Source: Myxococcales bacterium (GTDB lineage Bacteria; Myxococcota; Polyangia; Nannocystales; Nannocystaceae). Taken from it: DNA of 64,000 nucleotides. The notes under the pieces are model-generated. The model had not been told where the DNA came from. It saw nothing but the letters and a program-made list of their open reading frames with translations, and did no database searches. The stretch spans positions 8,720-72,719 of the forward strand of contig JAEUJW010000013.1 of NCBI GenBank assembly GCA_016793465.1. Direction: 5' to 3'. Below, piece by piece: positions 1 to 10,233 of the stretch (within the stretch, counting starts at the first letter, position 1; the number at the start of each line of letters is the position of its first letter). A program made the position numbers and the translations under genes.

Positions 1-111
1 GAGGTCGACCTCGCGGCGCACCAGCTCGCCGACCGCGATGAGCACGCTGTCACGATCGACGCGCGGCGCCTCGCCGTCGCGGCCGCGCGGCCTGCGGGTC
101 TGAGGGGGCAT
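1..111 (-). CDS. Partial CDS, N-terminal 37 residues of an unidentified protein
   Basis: The gene runs off the left edge, so only its first 37 codons are present. It starts at the ATG whose complement lies at 109-111. The visible protein begins MPPQTRRPRG and is followed by a basic stretch and then a helix-like segment (DSVLIAVGELVRREVDL). A short basic N-terminus before a helix would fit a TetR-like regulator, but nothing decisive is visible and I do not assign a function. On its strand a -10-like box, TACACC (complement of 119-124), ends 7 nt before the ATG. The gene is divergent from the hydrolase gene to its right. Confidence 0.5.
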   Translation of the reverse strand, partial: MPPQTRRPRGRDGEAPRVDRDSVLIAVGELVRREVDL

Positions 112-248
112 CGCACGAGGTGTATCATTTCGATGCACCCGCGTCGCCCGGCCCGCCGGCGCGGACGCGTGCGCGCTTCAGCGCATCGCTCGCGGCCGGG
201 CCGGGGATCCTTGAGCGAGGATCGCCGGCGTGTTATCCAGCGGCCGGG

Positions 249-1259
249 ATGGGAGATCGCGGCGAACACGGGTCCGGCTGGTCGCGTCGCGGGCTGTTCG
301 CGGCGGTCGGCGCGGGGCTGTGGTCGCTCGCGGGCCCGGCCGCGGCCGCCGACGGCAAGAAGCTCGGGCCCAAGGTCCAGGCGATCGACCAGGGCCGGCG
401 CGGCACCACGATCACCCTCGCGCTCGAGCACGGCATGTTCCCCGCGCCGGGCAAGCGCTACCAGGACGCGACCACCCTCGTGTTCGTGCCCGGGCACTTC
501 CGGGTGATGGACGACCAGAAGGTCGACGCGGTCGTGCACTTCCACGGCCACCGCACGACCGCGGGCGAGGCGATGGTCCGCCACCAGCTGCGCGAGCAGC
601 TCGACGACAGCCGACAGAACGCCATCCTCGTCATGCCGCAGGGCCCGGTGCGCCGCTCCGACTCGAGCGGCGGCAACCTCGACAAGCCGGGCGGCTTCCA
701 GAAGTTCCTCGGCGAGGTGCGCTCGGCCCTGCAGGGCCCGGCGGTGGCCGAGGCGCTCGGGCCCTCGCGGCTGCCCCACGCGGCGAGGATCGGGATGGTC
801 TGCGTCTCGGCCCACTCCGGCGGCTTCGGGGTGACCGCGCGCTGCATCAAGCACGGCGGCTTCAACATCGCCGAGGTCTACCTGTTCGACGCGCTCTACG
901 GCGAGGTCGCCGCGTTCGCGGACTGGGTCGGCGAGCGCCGCGATCAGCAGGGGGCCGAGCGCCACAAGCTGGTCTGCTACTACACGGGCGGCAAGGTCCG
1001 CAGCAACAGCCTGACGCTGCTGCGCGAGCTCCGGCGCCAGGGCATCGACGCCCTGCACGAGGAGCGCGAGGGCCAGCTGAGCCGCGCACAGATCACCAGG
1101 GCCCGCGCCGTCTTCATCAAGACCCGCGACCACATGCGGGTCACCTACAAGAGCAACTCGCTGCGCGACTGTCTTTATGCGTCGGGCCTGAAGCGCCGGC
1201 TCGAGAGCGACTGGTTCGCCAACAAGGACGAGCAGCGCGCGATCGAGCGACGCGAGTGA
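249..1259 (+). CDS. Tat-exported alpha/beta-hydrolase-like protein
   Basis: A 336-residue protein. I chose the ATG at 249 because it gives a twin-arginine signal peptide at once: SRRGLFAAVGAGLW around residues 12-25, then an Ala-rich cleavage region near 31-34. An upstream in-frame ATG at 120 would add 43 residues with no exported character. The mature part has HFHGH (residues 98-101) in the place of an oxyanion loop and SAHSGGFG with Ser190 as a nucleophile-elbow candidate. This suggests a serine esterase or lipase-like hydrolase in the periplasm or outside the cell. The substrate is unknown. The gene stands alone, followed by a perfect palindrome just after the stop. Confidence 0.75.
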   Translation: MGDRGEHGSGWSRRGLFAAVGAGLWSLAGPAAAADGKKLGPKVQAIDQGRRGTTITLALEHGMFPAPGKRYQDATTLVFVPGHFRVMDDQKVDAVVHFHGHRTTAGEAMVRHQLREQLDDSRQNAILVMPQGPVRRSDSSGGNLDKPGGFQKFLGEVRSALQGPAVAEALGPSRLPHAARIGMVCVSAHSGGFGVTARCIKHGGFNIAEVYLFDALYGEVAAFADWVGERRDQQGAERHKLVCYYTGGKVRSNSLTLLRELRRQGIDALHEEREGQLSRAQITRARAVFIKTRDHMRVTYKSNSLRDCLYASGLKRRLESDWFANKDEQRAIERRE

Positions 1260-1261
1260 GC

Positions 1262-1275
1262 CGCGGTTAACCGCG
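1262..1275. promoter_or_regulatory. 14-bp perfect palindrome CGCGGTTAACCGCG
   Basis: This perfect palindrome begins 2 nt after the hydrolase stop codon and lies about 70 bp upstream of the next start. No T-run follows, so a Rho-independent terminator is unlikely. It could be an operator for the downstream gene or a weak RNA hairpin at the end of the upstream one. Confidence 0.3.
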
Positions 1276-1344
1276 TAAAGGCGCATTCTCGGGCGGGATG
1301 ACGCGGGCCCGGTCGGCGCGTCGATCCTCTACACTGGAGGCGTC

Positions 1345-2493
1345 GTGGCGATCGCTGTCATCGTGGCGGCGCTCGCGGCCGTGCTGGCCGCGGGCGAGGG
1401 TGGGGCGGGACAACCTGTCCCCGGAGACATATCGGTGCAAACCGCGGACGTCGGCGAGGTCGACCGCGCGGCGCGGCTGCTCGCCGGCCTGCGCGACGAC
1501 CTGCCGGCCCGCGAGTGGCGGGCGCGGCACTACACGCGCCGCCTGGCCCGCGCCTTCGAACACTTCGAGGCCAAGGTCGGCGCGCCGATGCAGGCCTGGG
1601 CCGCCGACGCGCTGGCACAGTCGAGCGGCGACACCGTGTTCTACCCGTTCTCCGGCGCCGACTTCCCGACCGCGCGGCGCATGTACCCGAACGCGAGCCG
1701 CTACGTGCTGGTGGCCATGCAGCGCGGCGGGCCGCCGCCGCGGCCCGAGCAGCTCGAGCGCGACGAACGCGAGGCCATGCTCGCCGGCTACGAGCCGCTG
1801 CTGACCGGCTTCCTGCGCCGCGGCTTCTTCAAGACCGAGGAGATGAACGACGGCACCCGGCGCGGGCAGCCGGTCCGCGGCATCACCGGGCTCTTGATGG
1901 CCTTCGCCGCGCGCGAGGGCTTCGAGGTGCTGGCGGTCACGCCGATCGACCTCGACGCCGCGGGCGACGTGGTCGACCACGCCGGCGACCGCGCGCGCGC
2001 GGCGACCTGGGACTCGGTGCGGCTGTCGCTGCGCCGGCGCAGCGACGGCCAGGCGGTCGCGCTCGAGTACCTGCGCGTCGGCCTCTCGAACATGACCTTG
2101 AAGCCAGACGCGCCCGAGCACCGCTTCATCGCCAGCCTCGCCGACGAGCGGGTGATCCTGAAGGCCGCCTCGCACCTGCCGCAGGACATCAACTTCACCG
2201 CGTTCACCGGCCTCGTGCTCGCGCAGGCGCCGACGATCGTGCAGGACGAGACCGGCGTCGCCTACGACGACCTGACCCGCAAGTTCGCGGTGGCGCTGTA
2301 CGGCAGCTACGCGCAGGTCAACCTGCTGTTCGACGACGAGGATCAGACCACGCTCATCGAGGCCTACAGGGCCGCGGATCGGGTGCCGCGCCTGCCGTTC
2401 CACGTCGGCTACCGCAAGGGCACGCAGGCGTGCATGCTGGTCGCCACGCGCGCGCCGGCCGGACCGCCGAGCCCGGTTTCCGGCAACCGTTGA
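1345..2493 (+). CDS. Exported protein of unknown function
   Basis: 382 residues from a GTG at 1345, preceded by CTGGAGG at 1334-1340 and a -10-like TACACT at 1330-1335. The first 16-22 residues are a hydrophobic signal peptide. The mature protein has a motif of the type FYPFSGADFPTARRMYP around residues 94-108. I associate it with a family of uncharacterised bacterial exported proteins in which a sentence-like FYPFSG...YVL block is conserved. No catalytic motif is evident. It is not obviously co-transcribed with either neighbour. I do not assign a function. Confidence 0.7.
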   Translation: MAIAVIVAALAAVLAAGEGGAGQPVPGDISVQTADVGEVDRAARLLAGLRDDLPAREWRARHYTRRLARAFEHFEAKVGAPMQAWAADALAQSSGDTVFYPFSGADFPTARRMYPNASRYVLVAMQRGGPPPRPEQLERDEREAMLAGYEPLLTGFLRRGFFKTEEMNDGTRRGQPVRGITGLLMAFAAREGFEVLAVTPIDLDAAGDVVDHAGDRARAATWDSVRLSLRRRSDGQAVALEYLRVGLSNMTLKPDAPEHRFIASLADERVILKAASHLPQDINFTAFTGLVLAQAPTIVQDETGVAYDDLTRKFAVALYGSYAQVNLLFDDEDQTTLIEAYRAADRVPRLPFHVGYRKGTQACMLVATRAPAGPPSPVSGNR

Positions 2494-2626
2494 CGAGGGT
2501 GCGTCGACCTCCGGGCGCGCTCGAGGAAATGACCCGCCACGCGCGCGGCGAGCGACGAATTTTGCCGGCGCCGCGGTTCGACGAATGTTTGGCGGGTCCG
2601 CGCGCGTCGGTCACAGTGGCCGGACC

Positions 2627-3187
2627 ATGCGACGCACCTGTCTCTGTTTCGTCCTGCTCGCCGCCTGCGCCGGCGAGGCCGACCCCTCCACGCCCGACGC
2701 GAACGCGTCGCTGGCCCCGCTCGGCGGCAGCGGTGTGCAGGGCAGCGTCGAGATCACGGAGATGGCCGACGGCGAGCTGCGCGTCGACGCCGACATCACC
2801 GGCCTGACCCCGGGCATGCACGGCATGCACGTGCACGAGTGGGGCGACTGCTCGTCGGCGGACGGCATGTCGGCGGGCGGGCACTTCAACCCGGCGATGG
2901 TCGACCACGGCGCGCCGAACAGCGCGACCCACCACCCCGGCGACTTCGGCAACATCGAGGCCGACGCCGACGGTCGCGCCGTGTTCACGCTGACGCTCGA
3001 CGCCGGGACCTTCAGCCTGAGCGGCGCCGCCGGCGTGCTCGGGCGGGCCATCATCGTCCACGAGAAGCCCGACGACTTCGGGCAGCCGACCGGCAACGCC
3101 GGCGGCCGGCTGGCGTGCGGCGTGATCCAGAACCTCGACGGCGACGCGGCGCCGGTGCTCAACCCGAGCCCGGATCCGGCAGCGTGA
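2627..3187 (+). CDS. sodC: Cu/Zn superoxide dismutase, lipoprotein
   Basis: 186 residues. The ATG at 2627 gives a lipoprotein signal with lipobox LAAC (Cys14); an upstream in-frame ATG at 2585 would spoil it. The metal-site pattern is complete by inspection: Cu ligands His68, His70, His86 and His145; Zn ligands His86, His94, His103 and Asp106; and the Cys75-Cys164 disulfide pair. The enzyme dismutates superoxide, presumably in the periplasm on a lipid anchor. Its last 29 bp overlap the convergent serine-hydrolase gene on the other strand. It appears monocistronic. Confidence 0.93.
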   Translation: MRRTCLCFVLLAACAGEADPSTPDANASLAPLGGSGVQGSVEITEMADGELRVDADITGLTPGMHGMHVHEWGDCSSADGMSAGGHFNPAMVDHGAPNSATHHPGDFGNIEADADGRAVFTLTLDAGTFSLSGAAGVLGRAIIVHEKPDDFGQPTGNAGGRLACGVIQNLDGDAAPVLNPSPDPAA

Positions 3188-4637
3188 TCAGCGAGGCGCG
3201 GTAGCCGGTCGGCGCGCCGACCGGGCCGACCTCGACGACCACCGCGTGCTCGCCGGGCGCGAGGCCCTCGCCGACGAACGCCGCCGGTCGACCCTCGCCG
3301 CGGCGCGCGAGCGCCTGACGATCGACCCACACGCGGGCCTCGAGGTCGGTGTCGACGAGCGCCAGCACCCCGCCGCCGGGGCTCGCCTGGACCTGCAGCG
3401 CGGGCCGCTCGCCGGCGTCGTGCTGCAGGCCGGGGCCGTCGGGCTCGCTGGCGAGGATGAAGTCGAGGGTCGGCCGCGCGAGCGCCCGCAGGCGCGGGAC
3501 CACCTGCGCGTCGCTGTCGCCGAGCGAGGCCGGGAACGCGACCGAGGCGACGATGAACAGCCGGCGCCCCGACTTCGGCTCGATCATCGTCGCGTTCTCG
3601 AGCAGCGCCAGCCGCGGGATGCGGCCGACGTTGTTGAAGATCTCCACGGGGGCGCCGAACGCCTCGTCGGCGACCTTTCCGAAGCGCTTGCGGGTGATCC
3701 GCATGGTCTCGCGCATGCGGGCGACGTCCTGCTCGGCGATCGGGAAGCGCTGGTCCGCGGGCAGCTCGGCGTGCAGCATGACGCGCCGCTGGATGTCGTG
3801 CAGCTCGAACAGGGTGGCGCAGTTGCCCCGGCAGCCCGGCTGCTTGCTGGTGCCCTCGCGGGCCGGGAGCACGCCGGACCGGTCGCCCTCGCGGTACGCG
3901 ATCTCCGGCGAGGTGCGCAGCGTCGGGCCGTCGCGCGAGCCGTAGCGGGCCTGCACCGCCATCTCCGGGGTGCCCCAGCGCGGCGACAGGTAGTCGACGT
4001 TGAGCGCGTCGAACCCGGCGATGCGCACCAGGCGGTTGTAGTCGCGGTTCGAGCTGTGCATGAGCGCCTCGTGCACCGAGTCGGCGAGCTTGCCCCTGTA
4101 GCGGCCCTCGCCGTCGTGGAACTCGAGCGTGACGTCGCCGGTCAGGCCGAGCGCGCCGACGGTGCGCAGGGCGCCGATCGAGGCCGCGAGCTTGACCGTC
4201 GAGGCCGGGTGGAAGAACTGACGCGGGACCTCGAAGGCGGTCTCGCCGAGGCTGTAATAGAAGTAGCGCGGCTGGCCGACGCCCGGGCGGACCGCGACCC
4301 CGAGGGCCCGCGAGAACCCGGGCGGCTCGTAGCCGACGCGCTCGTAGTGGTCGGCGAGGCGGGTGCGGTCGGCGAGCGCGTGGGCCATGCGAAACCAGCC
4401 GTCGCGGTCGCGGTCGGGGTCGATCGCCACGGCGATCGGGTGCTCGGCCCGCAGCGCCGCGAGCGCTGGATCCGGGCCGGGGGGCGCGGGCGCCGTCGCG
4501 GCCGGTTCGGCGGCGATCGGCGGCGGGGCGGAGCGGGCCGGCTCGCTGCTGCGGGGCTCGGTCCCGGCGGCGAGGCACCCGGCCAGCAGCAGCGTCGGCG
4601 ACCACGGGGACAGGCGGGGCACGGGGCGGGCGACCAT
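3159..4637 (-). CDS. Serine beta-lactamase/DD-peptidase-fold lipoprotein
   Basis: 492 residues from the ATG at 4637, which gives a lipobox LAGC (Cys21). A Pro/Ala-rich linker is followed by a class A beta-lactamase-like domain. STVK at 146-149 is the SxxK catalytic motif, SSN at 195-197 lies where SDN is expected, and a KSG triad occurs in PKSGRRLFIV near the C-terminal part. The fold and all three boxes support an active serine hydrolase. Whether it attacks peptidoglycan, beta-lactams or esters cannot be told. The C-terminal ~100 residues look like a separate beta-rich domain. An AT-rich patch around 4713-4722 on the promoter side may hold its -10. Confidence 0.8.
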   Translation of the reverse strand: MVARPVPRLSPWSPTLLLAGCLAAGTEPRSSEPARSAPPPIAAEPAATAPAPPGPDPALAALRAEHPIAVAIDPDRDRDGWFRMAHALADRTRLADHYERVGYEPPGFSRALGVAVRPGVGQPRYFYYSLGETAFEVPRQFFHPASTVKLAASIGALRTVGALGLTGDVTLEFHDGEGRYRGKLADSVHEALMHSSNRDYNRLVRIAGFDALNVDYLSPRWGTPEMAVQARYGSRDGPTLRTSPEIAYREGDRSGVLPAREGTSKQPGCRGNCATLFELHDIQRRVMLHAELPADQRFPIAEQDVARMRETMRITRKRFGKVADEAFGAPVEIFNNVGRIPRLALLENATMIEPKSGRRLFIVASVAFPASLGDSDAQVVPRLRALARPTLDFILASEPDGPGLQHDAGERPALQVQASPGGGVLALVDTDLEARVWVDRQALARRGEGRPAAFVGEGLAPGEHAVVVEVGPVGAPTGYRASLITLPDPGSG

Positions 4638-4896
4638 ACCACGCGCGTCCGGACGGTCGCCCAGGGCGTCTGCGCACGCGGGCGAACCGGGGGCGGTGCG
4701 GGCGGGGCCGCAAAATATATTTCGTAATTCGCTGATCGAGGGTGACGGATCGGGGCACAGCACCGACAACCAGGAAGCGGCGTCTCCAGGCCACCCGAGC
4801 GTTGGTAGGGGGTATGCGGAGGCTCGTAACGCCGCGGCCGGGTCACCTCTGCGGCCGGGAGGGGCACTATCCTATCGCCCCGACCGGCCGCGGACC

Positions 4897-6336
<1,440 letters not shown>

Positions 6337-6492
6337 GGGCGGCGGATCCTACGCGAAATGCCGCGGGGCTGCCGGCCGCGGGCTCGCGGGCGCATTCTCA
6401 CAAGGCCCGGCGCCGCGGGCCCCGGAGCCAGCCCTCCGATCTGCAAAGCCTTGGAAACGGCGCGCCCTTATGGCCTAGAATCCCGCGCTGTC

Positions 6493-7764
6493 ATGCCTCG
6501 CCTCGCCTCCCTCGCACTGAGTCTCGCCTGCCTCTCCTTCGCGGCGCCCGCCTGCACGAGCAAGCCCGCGGAGCCGGCCAAGGCGGACGCCAAGGACGCC
6601 GCCCAGATCCCGTCGGGCGACAACGTCAAGTCCAACGCCGAGCTGCCGCCGCTGCCCGACCCGATCGCGGTCGTCAACGGCAAGCCGCTGCCGCTGGCCG
6701 AGTTCCGCACGATCTACGACCTCAAGGTCCAGAAGTACGCCGAGCGCAAGCGCGACATCCCGCCCTCGGCCGACCGCCGCTACCGCAAGTCGATCACCGA
6801 GCGCCTCATCTACCAGGAGGTCTTGCGCCAGGAGGCCGCCGCCAAGGGCGTCAAGTACAACGAGCAGGAGCTGGCCGAGCGTGAGGCCCAGCAGAAGCAG
6901 GGCATCAAGGAGTGGGACAAGCACCTCGTCCGCCGCGGCGAGACCGAGCAGAGCCTGCGCGAGATGTACGTCGCCGAGCTCGTCGAGAAGCAGCTGCTCG
7001 AGGCCGGCGGCAAGCTCTCCGTGACCGACCAGGAGGTCGACGAGGAGTACGAGAAGATCAAGCCCAACTACAAGTCGGACCAGGAGCGGGTGCACGCGCT
7101 GCACATCCTCGTCCCGGTCGGCCCGCAGAACCAGCCGACCATGGGCGCCGAGAAGCCGCCGGAGCCGACCCCGGAGGAGAAGAAGAAGTGGACCGACGAG
7201 GCGATGGTCAAGGCCAACGCGCTCTACCAGCAGGCCACCGCGCCCGGCGCCGACTTCGCCAAGCTCGCCCGCGAGAACTCGATCGGCCCGAGCGCCGACA
7301 AGGGCGGCGACCTCGGCGTGTTCACCAAGGACCGCATGGTCGAGGAGTTCAGCACCGTGGCCTTCAAGCTGAAGCCGGGCGAGATCTCCAAGCCGGTCGA
7401 GACCAAGTTCGGCATCCACATCATCAAGGTCGTCGACCGCTACCCGCCGGGCGACCTGCCGAAGGCCGCGCTCGTCGAGCAGATCCGCGAGCGCCTCGGC
7501 CAGCGCAAGCTCCACCAGGGCCGCCGCGACCTGAAGGAGGAGCTGATGGGCCGCTACAAGGTCGAGAACAAGATGGAGGAGGCCCTCGGCCCCGACCCCC
7601 GCGGCCCCAAGCGCCCCGGGCCGCGCATGCCGGGCAAGGCCGGCGACGGCATGCCCGCCGGGCACCCGCCGGTCACCGCGCCGGGCGACGGCTCGGTGAT
7701 GCCGGCGAACGGCAAGCCGCACGTCGAGGACGAGGCCCCCAAGGGCGATGACGACGGCGAGTAG
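6493..7764 (+). CDS. Parvulin-type peptidylprolyl isomerase, lipoprotein
   Basis: 423 residues with lipobox FAAPAC (Cys21). An N-terminal helical chaperone-like region (about 60-195), rich in charged residues, is followed by a rotamase domain (about 199-317) with [10 protein letters not shown], a KGGDLG turn and FGIHIIKV. This is the SurA/PrsA architecture: it would help fold outer-membrane or secreted proteins in the periplasm. The C-terminus is a Gly/Pro-rich tail ending in acidic residues. A promoter candidate is TTGGAA at 6451-6456, a 19-nt spacer and TAGAAT at 6476-6481. The gene's end overlaps the possible start of purE. Confidence 0.9.
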   Translation: MPRLASLALSLACLSFAAPACTSKPAEPAKADAKDAAQIPSGDNVKSNAELPPLPDPIAVVNGKPLPLAEFRTIYDLKVQKYAERKRDIPPSADRRYRKSITERLIYQEVLRQEAAAKGVKYNEQELAEREAQQKQGIKEWDKHLVRRGETEQSLREMYVAELVEKQLLEAGGKLSVTDQEVDEEYEKIKPNYKSDQERVHALHILVPVGPQNQPTMGAEKPPEPTPEEKKKWTDEAMVKANALYQQATAPGADFAKLARENSIGPSADKGGDLGVFTKDRMVEEFSTVAFKLKPGEISKPVETKFGIHIIKVVDRYPPGDLPKAALVEQIRERLGQRKLHQGRRDLKEELMGRYKVENKMEEALGPDPRGPKRPGPRMPGKAGDGMPAGHPPVTAPGDGSVMPANGKPHVEDEAPKGDDDGE

Positions 7765-8311
7765 GATGACGCCGCCGTCGCACACCGACGCCGACGCCTC
7801 GCCGCCGGTCGGCGTCACCACTTCGGCCGCCTCGCCGCTGGTCGGCGTCATTATGGGCTCGTCGTCCGACTGGGAGACGATGCGCCACGCGGCCGACGTG
7901 CTGCGCGAGTTCGAGGTGCCGCACGAGTGCCGGGTGGTCTCGGCTCACCGCACGCCGCGGTGGCTGGCCGAGTACGCGTCGACGGCCCGCGAGCGCGGGA
8001 TCCAGGTGATCGTCGCCGGGGCCGGCGGCGCGGCCCACCTGCCCGGCATGGTCGCGGCCGAGACGCCGCTGCCGGTGCTCGGCGTGCCGGTGCACACGCA
8101 GGCGCTCGGCGGGCTCGACAGCCTGCTGTCGATCGTGCAGATGCCGCGCGGCGTGCCGGTCGGGACGCTGGCGATCGGCGCGGCCGGGGCGACCAACGCG
8201 GCGCTGATGGCCGTCCGCATCCTCGCGCTCGTACGTCCGCCGCTGCGCGCGCGGCTGATCGAGTACGCGGCCCGTCGCGCCGACGAGGTGCTGGCCGAGA
8301 CGCTGACATGA
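7748..8311 (+). CDS. purE: N5-carboxyaminoimidazole ribonucleotide mutase PurE
   Basis: 187 residues as drawn; a second ATG at 7766, directly after the upstream stop, would give 181 residues and is equally plausible. The conserved core starts at [14 protein letters not shown] and includes [17 protein letters not shown] and the active-site region after it. It interconverts N5-CAIR and CAIR in purine synthesis. It overlaps purK by ATGA (8308-8311), so the two are translationally coupled as in the usual purEK operon. The N-terminal ~30 residues before the core are longer than in most PurE proteins. Confidence 0.93.
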   Translation: MTTASRMTPPSHTDADASPPVGVTTSAASPLVGVIMGSSSDWETMRHAADVLREFEVPHECRVVSAHRTPRWLAEYASTARERGIQVIVAGAGGAAHLPGMVAAETPLPVLGVPVHTQALGGLDSLLSIVQMPRGVPVGTLAIGAAGATNAALMAVRILALVRPPLRARLIEYAARRADEVLAETLT

Positions 8312-9567
8312 CCGCCGTGCGACCGATCCTCCCCGGCGCCACCATCGGCGTGCTCGGCTCCGGCCAGCTCGGCCGCATGTTCGCCATCGCGGCGCGCCGC
8401 CTCGGCTACCGCGTGCACACGTTCTCGCCGGACGTCGACACGCCGACCGGGCAGGTCGCCGACATCGAGGTCCGCCGGCCCTACGAGGACCTCGACGCGG
8501 TCGCGGCGTTCGCCGCCGGCGTGGCGGTCGTGACCTTCGAATTCGAGAACGTGCCCGCCGAGACCGCCGCGGCCGCCGAGCGCGCCGCGCCCGTGCGCCC
8601 CGGCGGCCACGTGCTGCACGTGGCCCAGCACCGCCTGCGCGAGAAGACCTGGCTGTCCGAGCACGGCTTCCCGGTCACTCCGTTCCGCGCCGTGCGCTCG
8701 GCCGACGAGCTGCGCGCGGCCCTCGGCGCGCTCGGCTGCCCGGCGCGCCTGAAGACCGCGGGCTGGGGCTACGACGGCAAGGGCCAGGTGTCGATCGCCG
8801 CCGTCGACGAGTCGCGGTCGGCCTGGGCCAGGCTCCACGGCCCTTCGGGCCTGAATGAGCTCCACGGCCCTTCGGGCCTGAACGAGCTCCACGGCCCTTC
8901 GGGCCTGAACGAGCTCCACGGCCCTTCGGGCCCGAACGAGCTCCACGCGGGCGAGGCGGTGCTCGAGGCCAACGTGGCCTTCGAGCGCGAGGTGTCGGTG
9001 GTCGCGGCCCGCGGCCAGGACGGCGCGTACGTCGACTTCGGCGTGATCGAGAACCACCACGTCGGCGGGATCCTCGACGTCTCGCGCGCGCCGGCCCGGA
9101 TCTCGGCGAGGACCGAGGCGCGCGCCCGCGAGATCACGCGCGCCGTGCTCGAGGCGCTCGCGGTCGTCGGCGTGCTGTGCGTCGAGTTCTTCGTGCTGCC
9201 CGACGGCGAGCTGCTGATCAACGAGCTCGCGCCGCGCCCGCACAACTCGGGCCACCTGACGTTCGACGCCTGCGTGACCAGCCAGTTCGAGCAGCAGCTG
9301 CGGGCCGTCTGCGGGCTCCCGCTCGGCGCGACCGATCTGCTGCGCCCCGCGGCGATGGCCAACCTGCTCGGCGACCTCTGGCAGCCGGCGACGCCGCGCT
9401 GGACCGAGGCGCTGGCCCTGCCGGACATCAAGCTGCACCTCTACGGCAAGGAAGAGGCGCGGCCCGGGCGCAAGATGGGCCACCTGACGGCCCTGGCCGC
9501 CACGCCCGAGGACGCGGCCGCGCGCGTGCTGCTGGCGCGGGAGCGCATGCTCGCGTCGCGGATCTGA
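8308..9567 (+). CDS. purK: N5-carboxyaminoimidazole ribonucleotide synthase PurK with internal repeat
   Basis: 419 residues, ATP-grasp enzyme that carboxylates AIR to N5-CAIR. Visible marks are the nucleotide-fold [11 protein letters not shown] at the N-terminus, FEFENVP, the GYDGKGQ ATP-grasp loop near 156-162, and [12 protein letters not shown] with FDAC near the C-terminus. Residues 176-211 are four tandem copies of LHGPSGLNE (last copy GPN), encoded by a 27-bp palindromic repeat, just after the ATP-grasp loop. The reading frame is intact on both sides, so the gene is probably functional with a flexible insertion. It is coupled to purE by a 4-nt overlap. Confidence 0.94.
   Translation: MTAVRPILPGATIGVLGSGQLGRMFAIAARRLGYRVHTFSPDVDTPTGQVADIEVRRPYEDLDAVAAFAAGVAVVTFEFENVPAETAAAAERAAPVRPGGHVLHVAQHRLREKTWLSEHGFPVTPFRAVRSADELRAALGALGCPARLKTAGWGYDGKGQVSIAAVDESRSAWARLHGPSGLNELHGPSGLNELHGPSGLNELHGPSGPNELHAGEAVLEANVAFEREVSVVAARGQDGAYVDFGVIENHHVGGILDVSRAPARISARTEARAREITRAVLEALAVVGVLCVEFFVLPDGELLINELAPRPHNSGHLTFDACVTSQFEQQLRAVCGLPLGATDLLRPAAMANLLGDLWQPATPRWTEALALPDIKLHLYGKEEARPGRKMGHLTALAATPEDAAARVLLARERMLASRI
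8833..8940 (+). repeat. 4 x 27-bp palindromic minisatellite inside purK
   Basis: Four head-to-tail 27-bp units start at 8833, 8860, 8887 and 8914, and a broken fifth (CTCCACG) follows at 8941. Each unit contains the perfect stem GGCCC-TTC-GGGCC. Units differ at only one or two bases. The unit length is a multiple of three and keeps the purK frame. Confidence 0.95.
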
Positions 9568-9646
9568 GCGATCGACGTCACGCATGATCCGCGAGGGACG
9601 ACGCGCCCGCGGACGCCGCGTCGGCGGGTGGGGTATCGTGGCCGCG

Positions 9647-10054
9647 ATGACCGACGAGATCCTCGCCGCGAACCGCCGCTTCTACGAGGCGTTCGCCCAG
9701 GCCGACCTCGGCGCGATGGACGACGTGTGGGCTCGCGAGGTGCCGGTGAGCTGCGTGCACCCCGGGTGGGGCGCGCTGGTCGAGCGCGAGGAGATCATGC
9801 TGAGCTGGCAGGCCATCCTCGCCGGCGAGGCGCCGACCGAGGTCGAGTTCAGCGCCGCCGAGGCCTACCCCGGCGAGGACATGGCCTACGTGGTCTGCAC
9901 CGAGACGATCGGCGACACCCAGCTGATCGCCACCAACGTGTTCGTGCGTGAGGGCGACGACTGGAAGATGGTCCACCACCACGCGGGTCCGGTGGTCCGC
10001 CGCGCCCGCCGCGAGGAGCCCAAGACGCCGACCTCGAGCGGCATGCTCAACTGA
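9647..10054 (+). CDS. NTF2/SnoaL-like protein
   Basis: 135 residues from the ATG at 9647. A -10-like TATCGT at 9634-9639 lies 7 nt upstream, so I prefer this start to the ATG at 9584. The pattern ILAANRRFYEAFAQADLGAMDDVW, then CVHPGW and later MVHHHAGP is typical of the small cone-shaped NTF2-like fold (SnoaL/calcium-calmodulin kinase association-like domains). Such proteins bind small ligands or are isomerases. The actual ligand cannot be told. It follows purK by about 80 bp but seems to have its own promoter. Confidence 0.8.
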   Translation: MTDEILAANRRFYEAFAQADLGAMDDVWAREVPVSCVHPGWGALVEREEIMLSWQAILAGEAPTEVEFSAAEAYPGEDMAYVVCTETIGDTQLIATNVFVREGDDWKMVHHHAGPVVRRARREEPKTPTSSGMLN

Positions 10055-10198
10055 TCCCGCGGCCCCGGCGACGGCGTCGACGCCGACGGGCCCGCGGGTG
10101 AGCAGCGTGGCGCGGGCAGGCTGCGCGCTCGCGCGGAATCGTGGCGACGCCGGCCGCCGCGGCTCGCGGACCGCCGACGCGCCGCGCGGGATTGGCTT

Positions 10199-10227
10199 TT
10201 GCCGGCCTGCGCGCAGCGGCCTAGAGT
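10199..10227 (+). promoter_or_regulatory. Sigma-70-like promoter of the NmrA-like gene
   Basis: TTGCCG at 10199-10204, a 17-nt spacer and TAGAGT at 10222-10227. The -10 box ends 6 nt before the ATG at 10234, so the transcript should be leaderless or nearly so. Confidence 0.5.
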
Positions 10228-10233
10228 GGTCCG

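Noticed and set aside
4713..4722. AAATATATTT as an origin or DnaA-type site
   Set aside because: Only one short AT palindrome in the gap, with no DnaA boxes seen. More likely part of a promoter for the serine-hydrolase gene.
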